Part shown: piece after piece, positions 1-10,861 of the stretch | Layout of the letters: every line of letters starts with the position of its first letter | Position numbering within the stretch: the stretch's first letter is position 1 | Source: Pinus tabuliformis | Taxonomy: Eukaryota; Streptophyta; Pinopsida; Pinales; Pinaceae | Length of the DNA stretch: 64,000 bases | NCBI GenBank assembly: GCA_031772625.1 | Contig: CM062808.1 | Span: 474,173,655 to 474,237,654, forward strand | Direction: 5' to 3' | The notes under the pieces: generated by a model | What the model was told of the DNA's origin: nothing | The model's input: the letters and a program-made list of their open reading frames with translations, nothing else | Database searches by the model: none | Program-made: the position numbers and the translations under genes

Positions 1-2206
1 TCACTTGTCCTTAGGGTACCTTTGCATATCAGGTCCTTCTTTTCGGTTTGTGCAACGCTCCAGCCACTTTCCAGAGAGCAGTATTGAGTATATTTTCTGA
101 ACTGGTTCATGATGCAGTGGGAATATATATGGATGATTTTACTCCTTATGGTTCTAACTTTCAGAAAGCTTTATCTAACCTAGGAAAAGTCTTGGACAAG
201 TGTATTGAAATGAACTTGTCCCTCAGTCCGAAAAAATGTGAATTTTTTATGACTGAAGGGACCGTGCTAGGTCATGCAATATCTCAACAAGGATTGCAGG
301 TGGACCCCAACAAAGTTACCATCATCCAACGGGTCCCACCTCCTCAAAAGGCGAGAGATGTCAGAAGTTTCCTAGGCTTAGTTGGATATTACAAAAGATT
401 CATTAAAGATTTCAGCAAATTAGCCTCTCCATTGTTTGATCTTTTAGGAAAATATGTCGAGTTCATATGGACTAAAAATTTTCAAGAAGCCCTAGATACC
501 TTGAAAAGCAAACTTGTGACTGCCCCAATTTTGAGAGGCCCAAACTGGGCCCTGCCTTTCCACATTCACACAGATGCCTCAAACAAAGCAATAGGAGCAG
601 CCTTAGGACAAATTGATGAAAAGTTACCTTATGCCATATACTTTATAAGTAAAATTTTGTCAAAGGTAAAGTTAAACTACATAGTAACCGAGAAGGAACT
701 CCTAGCTATAGTGCATTCCTTAAACAAATTCAGACATTACATCACAGGATATCAAACCTTTGTACACACTGATCATGCTGGAATTAGATATTTAATGAAA
801 AAACCAGATGTAAATGCTCGCATTATTAGATGGTTGCTTTTACTGCAGCAGTTTGATTTGACCATTGTTGATAAGCTTGGTAAAGAAAATATTGTTGTTG
901 ACTTTTTGTCTAGAGCAGATGAAGAAGGAATGGTGGATGATCAAATGCCAGATGAACACCTGTTTGCTATCACAGTACTCTCTCCATGGTTTGCTGATAT
1001 AGCAAACTACTTGGTTTCAACACAGTTTCCACCACACCTGTCCTCAAAGGAGAAGAGCAAGATCGTGAGGAAAAGTGCCTCTTTCACCTGGATTGGGGGC
1101 ATTCTCTTCAAACCTGGCCCAGATCAGATCTTGAGAAGATGTGTCAGGGAGGAGGAATTTTTTGACATTCTCCTGACCTGTCATGACGGGCCTTGTGGAG
1201 GTCATTTTGCAGCAAAGAGGACTGCCTTCAAAATATTTCAAGTAGGCTACTATTGGCCCACTCTTCATCAATATGTGAGGAGGTATACCAGCCAATGTGA
1301 TTGGTGTCAGAGGATGGGGAAACCTACTCCAAAGGATGAGATGCCCATGCAACCTCAAGTGACCTTTGAGCCATTTGAGAAGTGGGGCATGGACTTTGTG
1401 GGTCCTATCAACCCTCCTTCAAAACAGAAGAAATACATCATTGTGTGCAATGATTATCTGACAAAATGGGTAGAAACAAAAGCAATAAAAGCAACAACAG
1501 AGGAGAAAGTAGCTGAGTTTTTAAGCTGATCACAGATCAAGGCAGTTAGTTCACTTCCAATTTGATTGAAGACCTTCTCACATATCATAAAATCAAGCAT
1601 AGGACTTCCACCCCTGACCATCCGCAAGCCAATGGGCAAGTGGAAGTCACTAACAGAGCTTTGGAAGGACTTCTGACCAAGGTAGTGAGTAGCAGCAGAA
1701 AATATTGGGCGGATAGACTAGTTGAGGCCACTTGGGCCTACAGCACAACATGGAAGACCACCACAGCGTTCACACCCTATGAACTAGTCTACGGGAAGAA
1801 GGCTTTGATGTCAATAGAAAATGAATACAATACACTAATAATGGCAGCTCAGCTGGACCTAGACCTCAGCCATGCACAGAGGGAAAGACTACTACAACTC
1901 AATGGATTGGATGAACAAAGATTGCAGGCCCTTCTCCACACAAAGGTAGTTCAACTTCAGAGGAAGATATGGCATGACAAAAATATCAAGGAGAAGCAAT
2001 TCCAAGAGGGAGATTGGGCACTGCTCTATGGCTCAAGGTTTAAAGAATTCAAAGGCAAGCTGAGGACAAGATGGTTGGGACCCTACACTGTGGAAAAATG
2101 CAATGACAATGGTTCAGTTCTGATCAGAACCATTGATGAGGAAGCCATCCCCATGCTTGTCAATGGACATAGGTTGAAAATTTACAAGAAGCCCCTCTCC
2201 AAGTGA
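1..2206 (+). pseudogene. Athila-like Ty3/gypsy pol remnant (RT-RNase H-integrase), broken
   Basis: This is the 3' part of a Ty3/gypsy polyprotein that copies element RNA into DNA and integrates it. Coding sequence is open in one frame from about base 3, with a TAG at 12-14. The RT fingers/palm read FGLCNAPATFQ and then the active-site box YMDDF (126-140); this wording is typical of the plant Athila lineage rather than chromoviruses. RNase H follows (HTDAS near 566-580, EKELLAIVH near 690-716). The integrase zinc finger (H..H..C..C, about 1180-1320), first catalytic D in WGMDFVGP (about 1385-1410), second D in ITDQG (1529-1543) and E in NGQVEV (about 1634-1651) are visible. Just before ITDQG the frame changes (stop at 1527-1529) and family spacing suggests a few dozen bases are missing; an in-frame TAG lies at 1547-1549. 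The coding tail ends at 2204-2206. The 5' part (gag, protease, 5' LTR) lies outside the window. Inactive copy. Confidence 0.9.
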
Positions 2207-2306
2207 GAGTTCATTGAAGATCTGAATAAGACAGTGATGGTAGTGGAGCAAGTCTTCGCCTCCACTTCACCCACTCATTGAAGAAGCAGAAAAAATAAAA
2301 TAATAA

Positions 2307-2485
2307 GGACTCAAGTGAAAACCTCCATGAGGCGCTTGAGTCCCATCATTGGGTTGAAAACCTCTTTTGAGGCGGCCTAGTGATGACAAAAACAAAAAAA
2401 AGAGAGAATAAGATCCCTAGGTGAAAACCTCCCTTGGAGGCACCTAGGGCAGGCAATGAGGGTGAAAACCTCCTTGAGGTACCCT
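2307..2485 (+). repeat. four tandem nested-hairpin units downstream of Athila-like pol
   Basis: Four diverged units at 2307-2343, about 2346-2385, 2415-2449 and 2459-2485 share a core GTGAAAACCTC(N)nGAGG. Each has an inner inverted repeat (CCTC/GAGG; CCTCC/GGAGG in unit 3) and an outer stem whose sequence differs between units but still pairs: GGACTCAAG/CTTGAGTCC (2307-2315 with 2335-2343), a 12-bp stem with four G:T pairs in unit 2, CCCTAGGTG/CACCTAGGG (2415-2423 with 2441-2449), and AGGGT/ACCCT (2459-2463 with 2481-2485). A-rich spacers separate the units. Position right after the integrase stop suggests a structured 3' RNA region; function unknown. Confidence 0.8.
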
Positions 2486-4141
2486 AGTTGTCTTTCAAAA
2501 AAAAAAGGGGAAAAAGAAGAAAAAACAGAGAAAAGAAGGAAAAATAAAATTGACTTTTAATGTGCATTGCAGGTTACAGAAGGACCACAGGGAGCGAGGG
2601 AAGATGCCACAGAGCCTATTTCATCTCCTCCACACTCTTTTCCATCATGTTTGACCTTTTCTTTCACCCCACTATGTTTTTCTTTCCGGGAACTGTGTAT
2701 CCTACAGGAGGCCTTGTGTGTTCTACTGGAGGCTCCTGTAGAAATCACAGAGAGCCAGAAATGGTTCCAAAGAGCAGATTGAGGGGCGGGGAGATTTGAT
2801 GAAAAGAATGCATACCCTCCTACAGCTATCCACCCTCCTTGCCATCCATCTCACACCTGCACCACCTCATCATCATCAATTTCTTTCCTTCCTGTCAAAA
2901 AACATAGAAACTAGTTTTTTTAGAAAAAAAAACCAAAAAATAAAGGAAGCAACACCTCCAAATCTTACCTGCAGCTTACCAAGTACCTCTCCATCTCCAT
3001 CAACATCTCTGGTGTCATCCTCACAACTCCCAGCATAAAAATCAGCTAAATTTTTTTAAGGGAGAAGCAGCTACAGCGTCTCCTGTAGGAATTCCTGTAG
3101 CAGCTGATCCCCTTAAAATCAAGCCACAGCAGCAAAAGAAGTAAAACCATGGGATTGAAGGGGACATTTGAAGCTAGATCTAGCCAGAGGATACCTACAC
3201 AAAGCAAACAAGCCACACATTAGGAAGCAGAGAGCATGCAGCAAAGAAGATACAGGCATGCAACAACTGAAATACAAGCATGCAGCAACAAAAGGAACCA
3301 AAATGCCTCACAACACGTATATTCGACTCCCAGGTAAGTGACTAACCCTCTCCTCTGTTGCATCTGTGTAATTGGAAAATATGCATAAGTGAATGAGATG
3401 GTTAGGGTTGAATGAGAAAAGGTGGCCAGTTAACTGGCCACCCTTATCTAGTTGACTGTGCTCATCCAGAGATGCCACCACACGTGTGCCTAGTCAACTC
3501 ATAAAAAAATCTAAAGGACAGGTAGTGGAGGGTGTGCAAACTCTGATGCAATGGTGGGAAGTGATTGTGGGAAAGAGCCATGATGACAAGGAAGTGGGGA
3601 CCAATGGTCCAAATATGGCAACGTACATTTTTTCCAGCTCACCCCATCACCGGAAATATCTAAAAGAAGAAATAAGTATTCCTCCTCGAAACTCCTTCAC
3701 CACCTTTTCTTTCATTCCATCCTCGTCCACTTAGCTACAACAATCTCTCTGTCACCACCATAGCCTCGAAACCATCATTCTCCATTGCTTTCATCCATCC
3801 TCTTACTATCGGCGTTCTACAGGAGCAGTAACAGGTTCTACAGGAGCACCTACAGCCAGTTCTACAGGAGGGGTAGTAAGCAGTTTTTAAGGAGAAAACA
3901 CAGGATTTTTGCTCGATTTCTGGCTTGAAGAGGTAGGTTCTGTGCATACCCACCTTGATTATCAATATGTGTAAGGAATGATATAATTTTAAGGAGGAAT
4001 TGAGTCCATAGAAGAAGAGGAATTCCATAAAAAAATTCTGCCTGTTTTCTTAAAAAAAACACAGTTTTTCTCTGTTTTCCTATTTCTTCAAAATTCTTGT
4101 CTCCATCTCTACCTTGGGTGTTCAAAAGGGGTATAAGCACA
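2486..4141 (+). other. degenerate spacer between pol and accessory ORF
   Basis: No intact gene is seen. Purine-rich tracts occupy 2497-2540. A short open stretch (2567-2782) ends in residues reading LQEALCVLLEAP, and three copies of GTTCTACAGGAG at 3814, 3835 and 3859 read VLQE in one frame, so parts of this spacer look like decayed coiled-coil coding sequence. A polypurine run GAGGGGCGGGGAG at 2781-2793 resembles an internal second-strand primer. A perfect 22-bp palindrome lies at 3421-3442. The rest is AT-rich sequence without recognisable motifs. Confidence 0.5.
2781..2793 (+). promoter_or_regulatory. internal polypurine tract
   Basis: The run GAGGGGCGGGGAG is followed by ATTTGATG. It has the composition of a plus-strand primer, but no LTR pair partner starts here in the window, so it may be an internal (second) tract as some plant gypsy elements have, or the PPT of an older arrangement. 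Confidence 0.4.
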
Positions 4142-6600
4142 ATGATAGGGGGATTCATGAGGAAGGAGCCCACAAATTCAGCCAGGCTCCATGAACATCC
4201 CGAAGTAGTAGCCATTTTCACCAGAGCAAATTGGATGCCATTTTTTGAGAAATTTCGAGGGTTTGATGAAGAAGTGGCTCAAGAGTTTTCCCTTTCTTTA
4301 GTCCCTCACTCAAGGACCCATGCCATTGTTACTTTTAGAGGTCTCTCCATGGAAATCACCCTAGAATTTATCAGTAGGGTTACCACCCTTCCTCTTGGAT
4401 TACCTTGGAGCAAAGATGAAAAGCCAATTGGACAATTTGCCAAGAAAAACTTCTTCCAACCCAATGAACATCCTATAGAAGACAAAAATGGCATTAGAAG
4501 GAAAAGCATACCTTACCCTTGGGATGAGGTCAGTTACCAAATTATCAAATATATTTCCTGTGAAGGGAGGTATAACATAGTTTATGGCTACCATTTTAGA
4601 CTTCTCCATGAGCTGAGATATGGCATGGACACTCCAACACCCCAAAAACTCAGCATCCCCTATTTTCTCCTACAGTCCCTCATAGACTCCAGCATTAAGA
4701 TGAAGGCAAGAGGTCAAGATCAGTTGGCTCACCATGGGTTAATTAAATTTTTAGTGGAAGAAGCCCTCCATACCTTCACAATCCCCATAGCATGGGAAAT
4801 CTTCAAAAACATGACAGAAGAAGATGATATAAAGGCCCTCACATATGATCTCAGTCCTTCTGATAGTGAGGAGGAAGAGCAGCAAGGGGGAGAAGGGGAG
4901 GAAACTGAGGAACAAGAAGGGGAGAAGGAGGAAACCAAAGAAACAAAGGAAGAAACCAAAAAAGAACAAAAGGAAACAAAACCAGCAAAGACAGAGAAAA
5001 GGACAGAAGTATCTCTTGAGACCCTAGAGAGAGAGGCAGTAGCTACCCTCACTGCCCTCAGCACCCCAATTAAACCAAAACAAAAGAGGAAGGGGCAGAC
5101 ATCAATGTATTTGAGGGCTTGAAAAAGCATAAGGATAAAAATAGGAAAACCACAACCATCTTCAACAGTGCCCATTATAATTGAAGATTCACCCACTATC
5201 AAAGGGGAAGAATCTCCCTCTAAAATCCCCATCACATATGAAAGAGGAACTCCCAGATCTTCCACCTGGAAGGAAAGAGTGCAACTACAGGACTCAAAAA
5301 CAGTTCTATAGGAGGCACATATTGTTCTATAAGAGACCCTGACAAAGCTACAGGAGACCGAAAAACTTGAGAAAAGGGTAGAAGAATAGCCAAAGGGGAA
5401 GGAGGAAGCTACAGAGCCACAAGAACCTGGCCCCCAGCCTAGTTTGGGCTCTTACTACAATCTTCTTGAGGGGGGAAGAATCATTCCACAGAAATTTGCA
5501 ATCCCACTTTTCTTTGAGTTGGAGAAAGAAAGAATAAGGAGCCATAGATGGATGCAAATCACCAAATCCAAGGGGGTAGAGGATATTGGCCACATGGAGA
5601 ACAAGCTTAGAGAAATGGGTAGGGAGTTAAGTGCTGTAAGACATAGAGAGGCAATCACAAGAACTCACTTGGAAACAGAAAATGAGTTGCTAAGAAGACA
5701 ACTGCAAGAAAAAGAGACACAATTGGCATGCATGGCCAACTGGTCTATGGAGGCACTACAGTGTAGAACACCAGCAAAATCATATGGATTATACCTCAAG
5801 GACCAATGGCTATAGTTTCAGATCAAGACTTTGGCACAGAGAGGCATAATGCCTTTTTAGGATTACGAACAGTTCATGGAACTATGTGACCAAAGCTCTT
5901 CATAAGACAAGGAAAAAATAGCAGAGTTTTATTTTCATAACATGGCCCTCATAGACATGAATGTGTGGGACTCCAATGCTAGGCTAGGGGACCTGCAACT
6001 AATGCCCATGGCATCATGGATGAATCATGAGGCATTAAGGGCAGTAGAGATAAGGAAGCTGATGATAAAGGAGCAGAATGAGCCCTTAATGATCAAAGCT
6101 GAGCCATCAGACCCCATGGCTCTCATCAACACACACCATCTGCTTGCAAATAATCCACAAATTGCCCCTAAGTATATCAATGATCAGGCTTAGGCCATTG
6201 CACATTTTGAGGATATGGAAAGATTACTTGGGGATGATTGTATTCATGCTTGTATGAGGAGGTGGAACACACTACCACACAGTTTACAGACCAGGGAGTA
6301 TTGCTCCCCAACAAGGATGAAAGAAGCATTAAGGAGAGTGCCACTGTACAAGCACTCTATGCAGAATTTGAAGGTCAATTAGATTGGCCTCAAATTGAGT
6401 CCCCCACTGCTGTTAGGCTTGCTAGAAGGCAGAAAAGAGTAAGAAGAGAAATAACAATGGGAAGAGGTGGACAGAAAGGCAGGATTCCATGAGAAAGAAG
6501 AGGACCTCGCATCATAAGCATGGGATGTCAGGGAGGCAATTAGGGCCATCAAAGATGAGGAGATGGACTAAGTTGCTCAAAGGATAAGCAACACCTTTAG
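4142..6600 (+). pseudogene. accessory (env-position) ORF of the Athila-like element, broken
   Basis: An 800-codon-scale reading frame lies between pol and the downstream LTR, where Athila elements carry their third ORF. The first 327 codons from ATG 4142 are open (stop TGA 5120-5122). The N-terminal part reads ANWMPFFEKFRGFDEE and is globular; residues after about 240 are an E/K-rich low-complexity tail. The same frame then continues with scattered stops to about 6190: a heptad stretch (LQD, VL-E, VL-E, KLQE) near 5284-5356, a second coiled coil in 5444-5815, and 5942-6193. It then shifts to another frame (6238-6492). Several stops sit where a CAG or CAA codon would fit the heptad pattern, which suggests C-to-T decay. 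I see no signal peptide or convincing membrane helix, so an envelope role is not supported. I do not recognise the domain with certainty; similar WM-FEKF-type ORFs are common in unannotated plant transposon proteins. Confidence 0.6.
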
Positions 6601-6610
6601 TAGGGGGTGA
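6600..6610 (+). promoter_or_regulatory. polypurine tract of the Athila-like element
   Basis: The run GTAGGGGGTGA immediately precedes the LTR start TGATGAGCCCC. It is the expected plus-strand primer position. Confidence 0.55.
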
Positions 6611-8342
6611 TGATGAGCCCCATAAATGGGTAATTATATGGGCTCATTTTTCCTCCTAACATAGTTTAATCAACCATTCTCTTATCTTATTGCATATTTT
6701 TTTATTATATTTATGCTTATGGAGTGAGTTGGGTTGGTCATTATGCCATGGAGTCTAATATGTGTTTAATGCAGATTTTTGTTCAATTTTGGAGATAAAT
6801 TCAAAGATTTAATGGACAATTGGCAGAAATAATTCAAAGTAGACAAGGGAGAGGATTTATAGGAGGTTATCCCCCTCATTTATGACTCCCCACTTCGAAT
6901 TCTGCATCATGCAGCTCGGAGCACAAACAACCACATCAATGCACTAGGAGGTAGCTGAGAAAGTGGAGAATAACTTTTGTTTATCTCAAGTTTTGGGAGC
7001 CAAGCCTCCCTGAATTTAAGGAAGCTGTTGGGAGCTTTATTTGTTTAAGTAGAGAGGCCTAGGGCCTCATTAGGAAGTTAGTCAAATTTTCAAATTTTTG
7101 TTGCATCTTTGCTCTGCTCAACTTCGAACTCACTTTTGTTGACAATTTCATGTAATCCTATTATTATTTTGATAATAAAGATGAATTCCTTTTCGAGCTA
7201 ACACTGAGTTACCTCAGAGAGCTGAAGCTCTTGGGTTAGGGCCAAATCCAAGCAACCAACCTCCTCTTGTTTGTATTTCTATGCTTTTTTTTCAGTTTAT
7301 GAATTAGTTGTTGTTAGATAAATCTCTTTCTTGGTTAAGAATAGGTTGCTTTTGGTGATTTAAAAGGTTGTTTCCATTTGATTTTTCTATAGCAGGTTGA
7401 ACAGTGATAGAAAGAAGATACAAAAATGCCATCAACAGAGCCTTGGCCTCCTTTTCTCCCTTTGGGACCATTAACTGAGGCCAAGACCCTCTTGTTGCCA
7501 CAAAAACACAAATTTGCCTTCTCCATAGGATTTCTAGTGTTTCAGTTTGTTAGAAGGTTAATGCTTTTCTTTAGATCTATTTCACCATGCTCATTTATGT
7601 CTTGCAATAAGTTTCCTTCCATGATTTCTCTCATTATAGCATTTTTCAGCATTTCTTTCCATAGTTCATAATCTAGATTAGCTTGATGCGAAATTCTGTT
7701 TTGATGTACTTAGTTTCCTTGCTTGCTTAATCTCATTGTTTGATTTTCAGTTCTCTGGCAGCAAATCTCTTCTCACAACAAGTTAGCCAATCAACCATCA
7801 CAATCTCTCTTTGATCTATGCCTCACAGGTCGCCCATAGTTCATCTCAAATCTGCCCTAGTTTTCTACACTTTTCCATAGACTTTCGTCTCTTTCCGTGA
7901 ACAAATCCGACCATCTTTCTCTCTCCTAATCATTCTTGGTAGACCCTAGACACCTTAACACATAATCCTAGCCTTCAGCTACCCTTTCCACTCACTTTCC
8001 TACCTTCAAAACCTCCAAAATTGCTCTCAGCATCCTCCTGTAGACCTCCTGCAGCCTCCTATAGATTTTCCCATAGGCTTCTTTTTGAAGTCTGATTACT
8101 GGAAAAGCCTCCAAAAGGCCACCTGAGACCTCCTAGGACCCATCCACACCATCCTACATCTTCTCAGGTCCCAAAACCACCCTCCGTCGCCACCTAATCA
8201 CTGCCACATTCACAATCAAATAAATTACATGCATGACAATTTCCCATAAAAATACATAAAAATCCAAAAAGATGTTTTTTTACTCATTTACTTCTAGAAA
8301 TAGCTTGAGTAGATGTTGTTTGCTTCCTGAATAGGTAATGGT
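6611..8342 (+). repeat. LTR of the Athila-like element (3' LTR, right end unresolved)
   Basis: The segment starts TGATGAGCCCC directly after a polypurine tract, with an inverted repeat ATGAGCCCCATA / TATGGGCTCAT (6613-6624 with 6637-6647) at its tip. AATAAAG-type signals occur near 7181-7187. It has no coding potential. Its right end is not found: the chromovirus inserted at 8343 lies in this sequence, and the LTR may continue at 17454. No partner LTR is in the window, so the length is uncertain. Confidence 0.5.
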
Positions 8343-8675
8343 TGTTATGGAACCAGCTCAAGAAAGGATAGAAAAGATAGATCAACGACTTAGAATTCAG
8401 CCTCTTCGAGGGGGAAACCTCCTTTACATTACATAAATGAACAATTCTTCGATGATTCAAATGAAAAAACCTCCTTTCTATATATAGGAGTCTAAGGAGT
8501 CACAATATAATCCAGCCGACCTAACAATAATAATATAAAGCCACAAAATTAACAATAGAGGGATTCTATGGGGCACAGTAATAACAATATGGGGGAAATA
8601 GGGGCACAACAATATTAATAAGGGGTATAACTACAATAGTGATGGGGTAATCACTAGTACTATAGGGACCCAACA
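8343..8675 (-). repeat. 3' LTR of chromovirus
   Basis: This 333-bp LTR has TGTT/AACA ends. A TATA-like TATATATAG lies near 8479. On the minus strand it follows the polypurine tract, which makes it the 3' copy. Confidence 0.93.
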
Positions 8676-8692
8676 TGCCCCTCTCCTTCAAA
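8676..8692 (-). promoter_or_regulatory. polypurine tract of chromovirus
   Basis: On the minus strand the sequence GAAGGAGAGGGGCA abuts the LTR end. It lies just after the pol stop at 8705-8707, the expected position. Confidence 0.85.
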
Positions 8693-10166
8693 AAAGTGTT
8701 GTCCTCAATGCTTGAGTAGTTCTAGATACTTCTGCATAAAATTCTCATCCTCCCATGTGGAATCTTCAGCAGATAAGTTCTTCCACTTGATAAGATACTC
8801 TGAAATTGATCGATTTCGTATCTATCGAGTTCTTGTTTCTGTGACTGCTTCCGGTTCCAATATAATTTTTCCTTCCTCGTCAAGTTCTGGAAATATTGTT
8901 TGAACTGGGAGCTTCTCACCTATAACCTTCTTTAAACATGAAACATGGAAAACTGTGTGCAATCGAGAAGCTGCAGGAAGCTCCAATTTGTATGCCATAG
9001 TACCAATATTTTGCAAAACCTTGTACGGACCATAATACTTTGGTGATAATTTATTATCCTTCTTAGCTTACTTGAGGGACATTTTCTTATATGGTTGTAG
9101 CCGTAGGAATACCCAATCACCTACATCAAAACTTCTTTCACTGCGATGTTGATATGCCTGTTGTTTCATTCTATTCTGTGCCAACACGAGGTTATCCTTT
9201 AATAGTTGGAGGACTTGTTGTTGATGTTCGATGTGATGTTCCACTGCTTAAACCTTAGAATTTTCTCTTAAATATGATGTGATGGATGGTGGTTGATACC
9301 CATAAAGTGCCATAAATGGGGTCATTTTTGTTGCTGTATGGAAGGAAGTGTTATACCACCATTCAGCTAGAGGCAACCATTTGACCCATTGTGTCTGTTT
9401 ATCAGATACAAAGCAACAAAGATATCCTTCCAAACATTTGTTTACTATCTCAGTTTGCCCATCAGATTGAGGATGATAAGATGAGCTATGAGCTAACTGA
9501 GTACCAAGACAAGAAAATAATTTTGTCCAAAAATTTCTAGTGAAAATGGGATCTCTGTCACTTACAATAATCTTTGGGTTTCCATGTAGCTTTTGAATTG
9601 TTTCCATAAATGCAGTAGAAACTGTACTGGCTTTAAATGGATGTGATAATGCACAAAAGTGTGCATACTTGGTAATTCTGTCAACTACCACCATGATGAC
9701 ACTCTTTCCCTCAGACTTGGGTAAACCTGTGATAAAATCCATTGAAACCTCCTCCCAACGTTGGCTTGGAATGGATAAAGGTTGTAATAGAGCCGATATC
9801 TTAATTGTTTCAACTTTATTTTGTTGGCAAACCAAACATTCTGCCACAAACTTTTGAATATCTGATTTAAGGCCATCCCAAAAAAATTCCTTCTTAACCC
9901 TGTGGTAAGTTTTTAAAAATCCTGAGTGCCCTCCTAAGGGAGAAGTGTGCAATTCCATATGAATCTTTTGTTTTAGCTGGGAATTCTTACAGATGTATAA
10001 GAAATATTTGTACCATAACGAATCATTTTGCCAGCTAAATGTATCAGACATACTGGAATCTTGTTGTAACTTTCGAATAAGTGCCCACACTTCTTCGTCA
10101 TTCTTCCATTCCTCCCTTGCTTCGTTTATCCAATCTAGTTGGATAATAGAAATGGCGCACAATAAT

Positions 10167-10820
10167 TGATCCAGGTGGATGTTGGTGGCCACCCACCAAC
10201 CCATTTGGACCCCCACAACTGTCTCTTTCAGTCTTTTCAGCTTCCTAAATTGTAGCACAGTTTACTATTTTTAGCAGTTTTTCGGGTCCTGAACTTCCGG
10301 AGCCGTTTTGAGGCCTTAAACGACGTTTTTTTTGGGATTCTAGGGAAACATGGGTCCATGGACTAATGTTGCCTCCCAAAGTAGTAGTACTCGGATAGAT
10401 CTTTCTAACGAGCTATCGTACGCGTCAAACGGAGATCGTATGCCAAAGTTACGACCCCGGGAAATTGATGTACCAATTTACCCAAACGGGGCCCACAATT
10501 TGGCGTTTCATCTTCTAGGGTTAGGTTTCGGGATGTGAAGGGTTTTTCATTGTTTCTCAACAATAAATAGGCCTTCGAGCCTCATTGTAACACAGTTTTT
10601 GGAATAGTTCAGAGGCATGTAGCCGCCACATCTCTTCTCGGAGATAAGCTACCATCGCCCTAGCTGGTTTCTTCCCATTTCGGTTTGTAAGCATATTTCA
10701 GTATTTTACAGTAATGAAATGAAGTATTATTTCCGCTGCATCTCATTATTTATGGTTATCTCATCTCTGTATTTATGGTTATTTCTGCAATCTATTGCGT
10801 TCCTGCTTAAATCCGGATCA
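10167..10820 (+). repeat. 5' LTR of gag-protease element
   Basis: A 654-bp LTR bounded by TGATCC and GGATCA. A TATA-like AATAAATAGG lies near 10562-10571. It is followed at once by the primer site. Confidence 0.93.
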
Positions 10821-10821
10821 G

Positions 10822-10833
10822 TGGTATCGGAGC
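10822..10833 (+). promoter_or_regulatory. primer binding site (initiator tRNA-Met type)
   Basis: TGGTATCGGAGC matches the plant initiator tRNA-Met complement (TGGTATCAGAGC) with one change, one base after the LTR end. Confidence 0.8.
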
Positions 10834-10861
10834 GGTCTGCTTTTTCTCTGTTTTTCTTTGC

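Noticed and set aside
2307-2485. CRISPR-like array
   Set aside because: Units are diverged, unequally spaced and joined to a retrotransposon in a plant genome; no spacers of constant size.
4729-5265. 178-codon antisense ORF rich in S and F
   Set aside because: It is the mirror of the E/K-rich tail of the accessory ORF; composition is explained by the sense strand.
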